From contig JH720354.1 in the NCBI GenBank assembly GCA_000231825.2, positions 1 through 33,671 on the forward strand: 33,671 bases of DNA, read 5' to 3'. The DNA comes from Tetrahymena elliotti 4EA. Lineage: Eukaryota; Ciliophora; Oligohymenophorea; Hymenostomatida; Tetrahymenidae. The notes beneath the pieces were generated by a model. It was not told the origin of the DNA. It searched no databases and saw nothing but the letters and a program-made list of their open reading frames with translations. The position numbers were made by a program, and so were the translations under genes. Below, piece after piece: positions 11,643 to 22,668 of the stretch (its first letter is position 1; each line of letters starts with the position of its first letter).

Positions 11643-14600
11643 TCATTTCTTTTTGTTTGCTTTTTATATTGCCTTTAACTATTTTTCTATTTTTTCTTAA
11701 TGCTTCTTTCTAAGTTTTGCATCATTTCTCTATATACCTTCTAGTCTTTCCTTCTCATCTTAGGCCGTCTTTAGCTAAGCTTGGGCTAAGAGTTTTCTAT
11801 CTGTTCTTTTTTAATGGTCGCTTTATAGTGGAGAATTTACTACATTCATTTTTATTGGTAAAACATAACGATGGTCCCAATATCTCTTTCCATCAAATTC
11901 CATAAACCCTAAATAAGAACCAAAGCATGAAGAAACAACCTTTCCATTTACTTTTATATCTCCTTGTAAATAGTCAGAAGGTTTCTTTTTCACTTTACCT
12001 GTTATAATGGTGGCCTCTATTTTATTAACAGGATCAATAAAATCTATTTATCCAAGCGTTTCATGCTTCATAGTACCCATAAAGGTACCACTATAGTATT
12101 CATAACTTTTATTTAATAATTAAATAAATTAAAAATATACATACAAGATAGTATTAAATTTACCCGAAATTGTAATTGATCCTTTAGCCATCTTTAAAAA
12201 CAATTGATCTTTTGCCTTTATTTTTTAATGTTAAAGAATTCCAACCTGCCTTAGCTTCATAAAGATAATAACCTGAATATAAATATGATTTATTTGGTCC
12301 TTCTGCTAAAAAGTAAGACACCTAATTTAATTTTTTAAATTTTAATTTAATTCATAATAATAATAAATTTAAATATTATTTAATTAGTGAAAAATTACAG
12401 GTGGATGATGAGAAACTTATTCTCCATATAATTTTGTTCCATCTAAATATGTAGCCTAAAATGTTTCTCCTAGAATGGGATTTAATGGTTTAAGGAAAGT
12501 ATTAGCTACAGGGAAATTAGCAAAAGTGGCTGTGATTAAAAGCTTAAATCTTTCTACATAATCATTTGTTTAAATTGCTTTGGCCATATAGATTGGGAAA
12601 AGACAAGTACCAGTCAAAGCTGTTTAAAGAGCACTTTTAGGAATCATAGCCTTTATAGGGAAGCTAACTTAAGTTAGATTGAAATCACCAGAAATAATCT
12701 TTCTACCTATTTCTCTAATAATCAATTTTCCTACTGATCTAGTTGTGTTGATGATCTCTTTATTTTGGCATTATTTACCTCCATTTGGGTGAGATTCAGC
12801 ATGCCTGTTTTCATCTTTTACATTCATTATTTAGAAATTCTCTACTGCCTTTTAAAGGTCAGACTTATTTCCTGTAAAATATTTATTGTTATCTTAGGCT
12901 TTAGCTATACCTTGATCTTCTTCTTCTTCCTCTTCATATTCTTCTTCACTCTCTTCTTTTTCAGCAGATGGTTGTTTTTTTATATCTTACACTTCTTATT
13001 CATTATTGACTACTATTAATTAATCATTCTACTTTTCTTTTTGAATCTCTTCATTATTTACCTCAACCGGTTTTTAAATTTCTTCTTCCTCTCCTTTTAA
13101 CTTAGTGGCACTTAGCTCTTAAGCCTCTTCACGGAATTTGCTAGTACTAACTCTATGACTATTTTCTAATTTTACGTTTAGATTATCTTTATCCTAATCA
13201 AATTAAGTCTTCAGATTAGTATTTAGGTGTGAAGCTAAACCAGGGTTTACAGAATTAAAAGGATCAATACTAGCATTTTCGTTTTAGTTAACAAATGAGT
13301 GGAATTACATTTCATCATCTGTTTCATTATTTTATTTTACTTCTAAATTAAGTTTAGTGCTAAAAGGAATTTTTAACTATCCAGCTTCAACATACTTAGC
13401 TGCAGACCTAATCTTATCTTCTAAGAAGATTTTTTTAGGAGTTCCGTTTTTGAATGGACTATCTCTAATGATAAATTCAGGCATATTATTATTAAATGTT
13501 TCTTTATATTCTTTTCTATCACTTTGATGATAATTATTTGTGAATGGTATCTTCTTATTGAGACAGTGGCCTATACTTTCATCACCTATTTCATCAACCA
13601 ATTCTTCTATATCACCATCAATTTATTCTAAATAATTAATATATAAATAAGTTATTTTATTCTCTAAATATATCAAATTACCTTCTTGATAATCTAATGA
13701 AATGACATGATTTAATTAATTAATTTATTCATTATTAACATTAAGCTCATCCTCTAATCCTCTTAGAATTTTTTCCGAACGAACAGACTTATCTATTATA
13801 GGCTATAAAACAATAAATTCACACATATCTTCTTCATATTCTTCACTTTTTTCCTTTCTATTTTTGATATAATACTCTAAAAGCTTATTCATTTTAACTT
13901 TCTGTTATTCATATTAAATATCTTATTTAATTGTATGATCAACATCTTCTAAATTTAAACCTTTAGCAAGTGAAGAGAGCTATACAATATCCTTTTTGGT
14001 AATACCTAATTGATTATTCTTGTTTAAATATAAAACTTCATCATCATTCTCATACACTTTCTCCATGAATTCACTATGAATTTCCAAGGCTGCTTCTCTC
14101 TTACATCTCTCTTACTCTTCTTTTTTAGTTTTTTTGTTGCTTTGTTTCTTTTTCAAAATTTTGTAAACCTTGAAGACATTTGCATGAATTACATGGTCCT
14201 TCTTATATTCTACACTCTTACCAATAATATCAATAGTTCCTGAAATAGGTTTAAAAACTAAACCAATCACAAAATGAGCTAATTTTATATTAAATACAAA
14301 TTAAAAACTGAAGAAAATTATCTTAATTAGATTTTTAATTATTGAATTAAAAAACTTTTTTGACGAATCTTACTAAAAAATAAACGTTTTTAGATTTTTT
14401 GGTCAAAAAAATCAAAAATATTAAAAATTTACATCCAGAAAAGGATTCAGATAAAGCTTTGCTGCTAAAAGGATTTAGAATGAAGCCACTAATACTTCCA
14501 AGAATTTCTCTCAAAAGATCACTTTAATTGAAAAATAAACTGCTTAATGCTGTATAACCCTTTAATTTACTCATTTTTTCTTTCATTTATTTTTACTTTT

Positions 14601-15556
14601 TCTTATTTTCATTTCCTTAATTAGTTTTTTTCATGTCAACAATAATACCACTAAAAACGTTGAAAGGGTTATTAAATACCATCATAAGACTTCTTCCTAA
14701 GGTAGCATAGAAACCTTTGCTAGGAGCTTTATATTTAAAAATAAATTTATTTAAAATATTTTTTTAATAAGAATGTTAAATTATTAGCAAAATAAACTCT
14801 TACAAAAGAGTTATTTTCCTTATCAAAAAAAACGTGCTCTCTCTATTAATTTAAAAAAGTCTAAAATCTAAATGATTTAATATACACAAAATAAAACTTA
14901 TAGAAATAAACTCTTCTTTAACACTTGGAAAATTCCTTTATTATCCCGGTTGACCAAATAAAATTTCTAGTTTGTAAATTACATTATATTTGCAATGAAA
15001 AGCACACTTCAATTAGTTCTCTAATTTTTTTAGGATCTTTATTTTCGTAAAGCTATAATCTGAATTTTCTGCCTTTTTTGTTTCTAATGCGAATAATATC
15101 ATCTCCATCTTCAAGTTAATACTCTGAATCATCTTCAAATCTACCTTTAATTAACGAATAGTAAGTTGAAAACTTAATCTATTTAGGTTTCTTATAAAGC
15201 AGTAAGCGACCCCTTTGCATATCTAATCCGAAATAATACTAATACTTTCTCATCCACTTGACATAAGTAACAACACCTAGTAAATTATTTTTATTCACTT
15301 ATTGATATGGGTTTTCTGAAAGGAATATATCTTTTTCATCTTCTTCTGAGACCTCTTCAGATCCTTACTCCTAACCTTCAAATGACTTTTCTTCATCCTC
15401 AATTTCATCAATACCTTTATTATACCCTTCTTACTTATTATCCTATCCGTTATCAGAACCCTCACTTTCTAAGCGTTCTTAAAGATAATCTATTTCTTTT
15501 AATTGTATTTCCTAATTTTCGAGTACTTAATCTTGGATTCCTTTTTGTTAGTTCAT
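11643..15556 (-). CDS. PH-domain oxysterol-binding-related protein (ORP)
   Basis: Lipid-transfer protein moving sterol or phosphoinositide-exchanged lipid between membranes. Six exons (15556-14983, 14726-14433, 14278-13682, 13627-12399, 12321-12164, 12105-11643) join with consistent phases to 1104 residues. A PH-like domain lies at about 85-185 (GVVTYVKWMRKY, GRLLLYKKP). Residues about 192-311 resemble the VPS13 C-terminal region (GLVFKPISGTIDIIGK). A long acidic linker follows (runs of E near 730). The ORD at about 785-1080 carries KPLNPILGETF and the signature EQVSHHPP (residues 891-898, Gln as TAA), then GSYLGFMEFDGKRYWD and a basic coiled C-terminus (SDHQKRTDRKLL) ending in KKK. No FFAT motif was obvious. 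The start ATG follows an in-frame upstream TGA. ORP assignment is certain; the middle-domain likeness is an inference. Confidence 0.94.
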
Positions 15557-16571
15557 TTTTAGTAAATTTGGTAACTTCTCTACTTGTTTGACTAATATTT
15601 AACTTCAAAGAAAGCTTTGTTAAGAAAGATCTCGCCTTTTTTCTTTCTTTGTTAAAAATTTTTGTAAAGTAATTATTCTACCTTTGATTGAAGATTGAGA
15701 AAGAAATTAAATTAATTTTGATTTATAATTTATTTACTAGTTAGAGTGAATTATAATTAAAGAAGGAATATCTTGTATTTAGTTAATATATTTGTGTAAT
15801 TATTTTTCATTAATAATTGCCTCACCATCAATCACTAAAGAGATCAATAATTAGATCTATCTATTAGCAATCAATTTATTTAATTCATATTTTATTATTT
15901 TTACTTGAAAGCAAACATCTAATTTACAATTATTCTTATAGACTTATCAAAAGTATATTTAAAACAAGAAGTTTTTTTTAAACTGATAATAACTATTCTT
16001 TGAAAAAAACTCAATAAATTTGAATTAAAATTTTGCATTTTCATACTTCTTTTTAGGCTAACAAATATAACATTTACACAAAGAATAAGATTCAATTATT
16101 TTTTCTTGATTGAAAAGGAAGTCTTAAATTGGATTTAATCCTACACTTTAAAAACATGTCTTTTTATGAAAATAAGCATCAAATAAAAATAAATCTTTAT
16201 TTAAGTAAAAATTAAAAAAATTTATTTGCAACTATTTTAATGAGCAAGTGAATGTTTACTGTAATTGATAAATCTTGATAAAAAGAACTCTTTTAATTTA
16301 ATGCATAAAAAGATTAATTGCAGGAAATAATATTTGAATGTGTTTTTTTATTTTATAATTTATTGTGATAAAAATTAATAAAGAGAACAAAATAACAACA
16401 ACATTATTTAGTTTACATTTCAATAAATTATCTTTCTTTCTTAGTTTTCTTCTTAAATTATTTTAATGATTAAAATTTATTACAAAAACCAAAATAAAAA
16501 ATATTGAAACAATCAATAAACTATTTATTTTTTATTCTGAATGATTTGTTATCACATGCAGACTACTATCT
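15557..16571. other. Spacer between tandem minus-strand genes
   Basis: About 1 kb between the ORP start and the 3' end of the acyl-CoA dehydrogenase gene. It should contain the ORP promoter. A basic frame just upstream of the ORP ATG (LTKKEKRRDL) is closed by TGA before it reaches that ATG; it could be a noncoding leader or an unrecognised short exon. Nothing else is supported. Confidence 0.5.
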
Positions 16572-19305
16572 TCAGAATCTAGGTCTAATCAAGCCTCTTG
16601 AATCTTTATCACCACATCCTCTTTGCTTATCTAAAGCGTCTGTGTCAAGACCAATCTTTTTAATTTTCTAAACCTATTAAGTATATGTGTTATTAATTAA
16701 TGAAAACTTTTTAATTTTTATTTTATTACATCATATGAAAGATTAACTTGATGCTTAGGAGAAATATTTAACCATCTTGTGAATATGTCAACATCCTTAT
16801 CTCTTCCACTAATCATAGCATGTTCAAGAAGAAGAACTCCAATAAAAACTCTGACAAAGCTAAATAAATAAAAATTAGATTTTTTGGTCAATAATTTTTG
16901 GAATAATTTGTTTTACTTGAATACGATTTCCCTTAAGTGATGGGTATATTTAGGGAATTCTTTACTTAAAATCAAGTTATTAAGCTATTATTGATTTTCA
17001 TTGAACTCATTTACTAGTATTGTGTAATTATCTTTAAATATATGCTTTGAAATTAAACCATTTTCATTGGAGCTTTAATTAATATAAAAATTTTGATTAA
17101 TTTAAAATTCAAAAAAATAAACGTTCCTTACACAACATTTAGTAAAATAGATTAAATAAATTTCACATATGAATCCATGCTTGAGTTGTTTACAATTGCT
17201 CTATAGAAGTCAAGACATAGAACATTGGTTGTTCCTTCCCAAATTGCTAAAACTTAAGAATCTCTTAATAGATTTGGTAAGTGAGAATTTTCCATATAGC
17301 CCAAACCACCAAAATATTCTAAGCCTTCACTGCACAATCTAACAACATCTTTACCACTATATAACTTCAAGAGAGGTGAAGATATTCTCAAAAGATCACC
17401 TTCCTATTAAGTTGCTGTACTAGATTATTCTTTTGATAACCAATAGCCGACTCTGAGTAATAGAATTAAATTTCCTCTATTAAATTAAAATTTTATAGAT
17501 AATAGGAAATATTATTTAAAAACTACCTAAAAGTAACTTCCATATCACTTAGTACTTTAACTTGTAAAGGAATTTTATTTAATTTATTTCCAAATACTGC
17601 TCTTCTGTCACTATAGTCTCTGCATAAAGCAATCATTCTTCTCATACCTCCAACAGCACTGTATTTTTTGATAAAAAAGTTTTATTAAAATGAAAGTATA
17701 AATTCAAAAAACAAGTTAATTAAAAAGGTGAATAGTATTTTCCAGTAATATTAAATTAAAAAATAAGTTTATTACAAAGCTGCATTATATAGCCTAGTAA
17801 TATTAAGCATGTGTGAGATATACTTAATTCCTTTTCCAACTGGAGATATTAAGTATGCTGGAGTTCCCTTTAACAAAAGCTCAGCAGTAGGGAGTTACTT
17901 AGTTCCTAATTTTTCTTTTAATCTAATTATCTCAATCTTATTTAATTCTTTATTTTTCTTTCTTAACTTGAGTAAGAATAGGGAAAGAGGGATTTTATGC
18001 ATTTCCTTTTTTTAAAATAAAACATAAAAATCATACAATTAATTTAGCAAAATATAATTACTTCCAAAGTAAGTTTTGCCCCTTCAGGAATAATTCTTGC
18101 TAAAGCTAAAGTAACTTAGCAGTCAGTAGCAGAAGAAAACCATTTATAACCATACAGTCTATACTTGTTAGGCTTGTAGTTTATAGCAACAGTCTCTGTA
18201 GAACCAGACACATCTGATCCTCCTCTCTTTTCTGTCATCCATTATCCTTTAAAAGAATTAAAATTATTAAAATTAATTAGAGATAATGAAAGAAATAAAA
18301 GAATTAATCAAGATATTTGGAATTAATAAATATCTTTTTAAAATTTAAAACAAGATTTTATTTGAAGTAACAATTAAATGTACTTCTTCAATTTTTTATT
18401 TCATGATTGAAATAAATAATTTCTTATTTTTTGATATCCATGAATATAAATTGTAAGAATTAATTATTATTTTCTATTTATTTTAATATTCATTATTCTG
18501 CTTAGTAAATTAGCACATTTTTTAGATCAATAAATAATTGAAATTTTTTCTTAAGTTATTCTTTGTTTTTATCATGTTGTATTAAGCATTTAATTATTGT
18601 TTACCTGATGTCCAAAATTCAGCAGGATTGTATGTTGTCAAATGATTGAAGGCCTCTTAAATTTTACCAATAACTTTTTAATCTAAAATCTTGCTATCAT
18701 GAGCTAGAACTTAGGTCAAGACATATGAAGCTCCATCAGTCATAGCTAAAGGACATCCATATAATCCACTAGAAGTAGAATAAATATAGAGCTTAATAAG
18801 CTAGATTAATCTAGCATACTATCCATTTTCTATTTGAACAAAAAATAATTTAGCATCAAGATATTAAGAAATAATAGCTAATTAATATTGATTTGCATCT
18901 AATTAAATTCATAATAAAATAATTACTAGGATCGTATGCAGTTGCAACTATTCCCTATTCGGCAGATATTTCATGCATTTTATGCCAAGCATTTGATAAA
19001 TTGAGTTTATCTATTCTTTTTCCATAAGCATCAAATTAAACAAGTGAGGGTTACTCCCTTTCACATTATTTAGCTAAGTCAAGCATTTTATTTACAGCTA
19101 AGTCTCCTAGCTATTCAAGATCCTTTTAGTGTTTAGTCAAAATTTCACTGCCAATCAAAGGTTTAAGATATTCATGTAAAGCAGAATCTTCCAAATATTA
19201 GTTTCCTAAATGAGGTCCTTCTTAATGAAGGGATCTAAGATATTCAAGATGTTTCTCAGGATTAAATTCTTATTTTTCTGAAGCGTATTTGTTAACTCCT
19301 TGCAT
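16572..19305 (-). CDS. Acyl-CoA dehydrogenase, AidB / ACDH-11-like
   Basis: FAD-dependent acyl-CoA dehydrogenase of the AidB/ACDH-11 branch; members oxidise or bind long-chain acyl-CoA and are tetrameric. Nine exons (19305-18927, 18898-18605, 18246-18062, 18005-17776, 17658-17527, 17476-17132, 17072-16917, 16859-16730, 16673-16572) join in phase to 650 residues. Landmarks in order: REQPSLVQFDAYGKRID, LYGCPLAMTDGAS, FWTSGQWMTEKRGGSDVSGS (the flavin/substrate loop), YGYKWFSSATD, LGTKQLPTAELLLKGT, GIKYISHMLNITRLYNA, AVGGMRRMIALCRDYSDRR, EYFGGLGYMENS, and RDSQVLAIWEGTTNVLCLD, whose Glu (about 487) matches the catalytic base position of MCAD. The end is unusual, RGLIRPRF. The first intron is only 28 nt. 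No PTS1 or clear mitochondrial presequence is seen. The family call is firm, the substrate unknown. Confidence 0.93.
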
Positions 19306-20701
19306 TTTAATTTATTGATTTTGTAATTGTTTTGAGTTTCTTCTTTTTATCAATTTATTTTATGAAAAACTTTTAGTGAACTAAGCAAACACTTTAATTA
19401 TTGTATTTGGTTTTACTATTTTTCAATTCAATCCTACTTATCCTGATAAAAATTTTTATTTTAAATTTGTAATTAATTTACAGAATCTGACGTAGTAATT
19501 CAGTGATTTTTATTACGCTATTGCCGTCAATTTAGATTTCTAATTGTTCTCTGCTCTTTTAGAATACAAATTTATATTGCTGCTGTAAAAAAAGAACACA
19601 GTATCCATTTTCCATTTATTTATCTACTACTTTAAAAATTATTATTTTTCTAATACAGGACGAATATTTTTAACAACATCAAAGCAGTAGATAATTCATA
19701 CTATTATTTATGATATTTGACCTTATCAAATTTCTAAATTTATTGAAAATGTTAAATTATTGTTTAAAAATAAAAATTAATTTACTTGAAATCTTTCTTA
19801 AAAATAAAGTAAAGTTCTTGACCTAAATTTCTTTATTTCACATTTTTTCTTCAATAAAAATTATTTTACTGCATGTAAATTTTATTTTAATTTAAGTTCT
19901 TTAAAAATAAAATTAAACTAGTTCATGATAATTAATTATGATATTATTTCTGTAGTATATTTCAATTTTTAGATCACAAAAAATTATTTATTAAAATTCT
20001 GTATAAATAAATATGCTTACTGCAAAAATTCTGAAAAAAAGAAAATAGAATGTTTGAAAACAAATATAAATAAAAAAAAATTTATTGAGACTATCACTAG
20101 ATACTTTTGATTATGAAAAACAAAATATTTTTTATTTCATAAATTTAAATTTAAAATTTGTAAAATAAATTAATTAAGATAGAAAATTTTATTTTCTTTC
20201 TAATTAAATTCTTTTATTCTTAATTTATTCAGATATTGTTTTTCAACTTCAATTTTACTAATTTAATTAATCATAGAATATATTATCAAAAACAAAAAGG
20301 AGTTATGATTTATCAAAAACTTAAAAATGTAATAAAAAATAAACAAATTATGTAATTTCATTTTTAAAAATTAATATTTTATTTGACTTAAAAAGTTTCA
20401 GGTGACAAAAATTATTTTTGATTAGCCTACGAATTTAGTGACATAACAGCTATAAATATAAACCTCTAGTACTGAATCAATTTATTTGTTTGGTTGTGTT
20501 AATATAAAAGAAAGATTATAGAAAATTACAATTTCCTCAGAAATAAAGGGAGATATAGAAAATTTTTATTTCATCAGAAATGAAGGGACATATTTTTCTG
20601 GTTGTAGATTAAAAGATAAAAGAAGATTTATTAATAAAAAATATTTAAGAAACAAAAATAGTTAGTTATCAAAATAGCTTTAAAAATAACATAAAATAGC
20701 A
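19306..20701. other. Divergent intergenic region, possibly including 5' exon of LRR gene
   Basis: AT-rich DNA between the acyl-CoA dehydrogenase (-) and the LRR-like gene (+). From 20387 onward the LRR gene's reading frame lacks TGA, and an upstream mini-exon model (ATG 20305, intron 20329-20401, phase-consistent) could extend the protein by about 108 residues. Against this, an imperfect 37-nt-period repeat at 20531-20594 shifts frame between copies, which suits a leader better than coding sequence. Nothing is recognised from 19306 to 20300. Confidence 0.45.
20531..20594. repeat. Imperfect 27-nt direct repeat, 37-nt period
   Basis: The stretch 20531-20557 (beginning ATTTCCTCAGAAATAAAGGG) recurs at 20568-20594 with four mismatches. 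The spacing of 37 nt is not a multiple of three, so the copies would be read in different frames if translated. The likely explanation is a local duplication in the 5' leader of the downstream LRR-like gene. Confidence 0.7.
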
Positions 20702-21745
20702 ATGATACTGTCTAAGTAAATCTCTCCAAAAAAGCATTTATTTAAAATAAATATAAAAAAATCAATTGAAATAGACTAAAAAATGAAAGATCTTACAGCT
20801 GCTTTAAAGGTAGTATAAACATAAGATAAAGTCGAATTAATTCTGGAAACCTAATTTGATACTGATTAAGATCTTTTAAAGTTTTAAATTCAATTCACAA
20901 AGATTTGCAATTAATTCCGTTATGTCAAATGGTTGATAAAGGGGAAGTTTACTGATGAAGGATAATCAAAAGCTATTGGATAAATGGTAGCTAAGCTTAC
21001 CAAAGCTTATCGCATAGAATTAAATTTATCAGATACTTATTTTGCAGATGTTGGAGCCAAGTAATTGGCAGATTCATTTAAAAGTTTACCTAATCTTAGA
21101 ATATTTAAGTTAATAATAACCTACCCTTTATATAGAATGGCTAAAAATTTAACCTAAAAAGGTATTGATTAGATGCAAGTCTCTTTAAATAATATGAAAA
21201 ATTTAGAAATATTTGAAAGCAATTTAGCCTATGAAGGATTAGTGGGTCCAAAATATTCAATTTCTAATTACATATATAATTCGCGTCAAAATTTTAAGTA
21301 TTTTTATACTCAATAAGTAATAAATCCATGGGATTTTTTATACTAAAATTTTTTAGAGGAAATAAGCAAACAGGCAAATAGAATCACATCTGTTTAATTT
21401 CTTAAATATGGTCTTAATGATGCACAAAAAAAGGAATCATACCACTTTGAATAAGATGAACTTGCTAGCGATGAAAATCTTAATTTTATTTTAAAATAAA
21501 TCAAATATGTATATGACCTATAATATATTACTAAATATTAACATACATTCTAAGAGTAGGAAATTCTCTCTTTAAGACCTTAATGCTTAATTCCTAGAAT
21601 TATATCATCTTATAATAATTTTTTAATTAAATTAGCTAGTTAAAGATATGCTTAAATCTAATAAATTGTACTATTTAATTAATTTATTAAGCCTTAATTA
21701 AATATAAATTCTGTTATGGTTTTAGCTGATTTATTGTTTGACTGA
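20702..21745 (+). CDS. Leucine-rich-repeat-like protein
   Basis: A 347-residue frame ending at TGA, uninterrupted and with many in-frame TAA/TAG. Its middle carries an RNase-inhibitor-type LRR pattern: AYRIELNLSDTYFADVGAKQ (a strand LxLS followed by a helix), then SFKSLPNLRIFKL, and a second weaker unit KGIDQMQVSLNNMKNLEIFE. Such repeats usually bind proteins; large families of similar short LRR proteins are common in ciliates. No signal peptide or membrane segment is evident. The start is ambiguous: ATG 20783 has the best A-rich context (TAAAAAATGAAAG), ATG 20702 is the upstream in-frame choice used here, and a spliced start at 20305 is possible. The C-terminal third is polar, Gln-rich and not recognised. 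The specific role is unknown. Confidence 0.72.
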
Positions 21746-22668
21746 TGTTCATAGATACTGAGGCATATTAATTTATAATCAAAATTATATCATAATTGGA
21801 ATATTTTTATTGAAATTACTTAGATTTAAGATTTTATATTTGTTTAAATTTTTTTAGTTACTAGAAATCATTAAGCATTTTGAGTAACAAAAATTATATT
21901 AATAAAAGGTTATTCTTTTTACTAAATAAAAATAAATATAAATTATGTAAGCCAAATCATGATGTACTTTGGAACTTATCAAAATTTAGAATTTTAGTAG
22001 AGATATTTTAATTTGCTTAAAGTTTTTAAGAGTCAAAATAATTTATAAAATTATTTTCTTTCAAGCTCTTTCTTGAAATTTTATATTTCATATGTAAAAT
22101 TTCATCAAGTTAAGATTGAATAACATTTTTATTTGGCTTAGTTAAAGGGTTTTATTTAGTTTTTTTTAAAGTAAAGAAAAAAATTCATTTTAAAAAAATT
22201 AATATTTATATATGTTTAGGTTTTTATGTGTAACATAATTTAGAAAAGCAGAAATGAAAGAAAAAGAAATTTGAACTATTTTACTAACTAAATTTTCTAC
22301 CATCCTACTATCCACTATAAGAATTAATTTATTATTGAGAGATAAAAAAAATCATTTATAGCAATTAGCTTTAAGTATGAGTCTATATTTAATGGTAAAA
22401 ATAGAAAGAGACACTATCTTTTACACTCTAAAATTGAGTTTATTTGAGGTATCTAAAAGAAATTTATCATTACTTTACATTGAATAAAGAGCAAATGATT
22501 TATTTTAATAGTAAAATAAAAAAGAGTTTGTGGTCTATGGTTTAATCTAAACAATTTGACAGAATAATTAAATTAATTAATTAATCCTCAATTAATATAA
22601 ATCAACATAAAAGTTTGAATAGATAGATATATAAGTTAATTAATAGAAGTAATTAGGCAAATTTAAAA
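21746..22668. other. Intergenic spacer with a possible coding remnant
   Basis: About 0.9 kb between the LRR-like and pepsin-like genes, both on the plus strand. Most is AT-rich low complexity. The segment 22254-22559 has coding-like residue use but is broken by an early in-frame TGA and is listed separately. The promoter of the downstream gene must lie in the last part, but no element is identifiable. Confidence 0.5.
22254..22559 (+). pseudogene. Possible coding remnant with in-frame TGA
   Basis: From ATG 22254 the frame reads eight charged codons (MKEKEI within them), then TGA at 22272-22274, then about 94 open codons to a second TGA at 22557-22559. The second part has a mixed composition (for example KIERDTIFYTLKLSLFEVSK, RANDLFQQQNKKEFVVYG) that looks more like a folded protein than the surrounding noncoding DNA. 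No family is recognised. It could be a degraded gene piece, an exon of an unpredicted gene, or a chance frame in AT-rich DNA. Selenocysteine at the TGA is conceivable in Tetrahymena but nothing supports it. Confidence 0.25.

Noticed and set aside
12765..13019. Phe/Leu-rich plus-strand ORF
   Set aside because: Antisense of the acidic Glu-rich linker of the ORP.
15307..15591. Plus-strand 94-codon ORF
   Set aside because: Antisense of the first ORP exon, which has a PH-like domain in the minus-strand frame.
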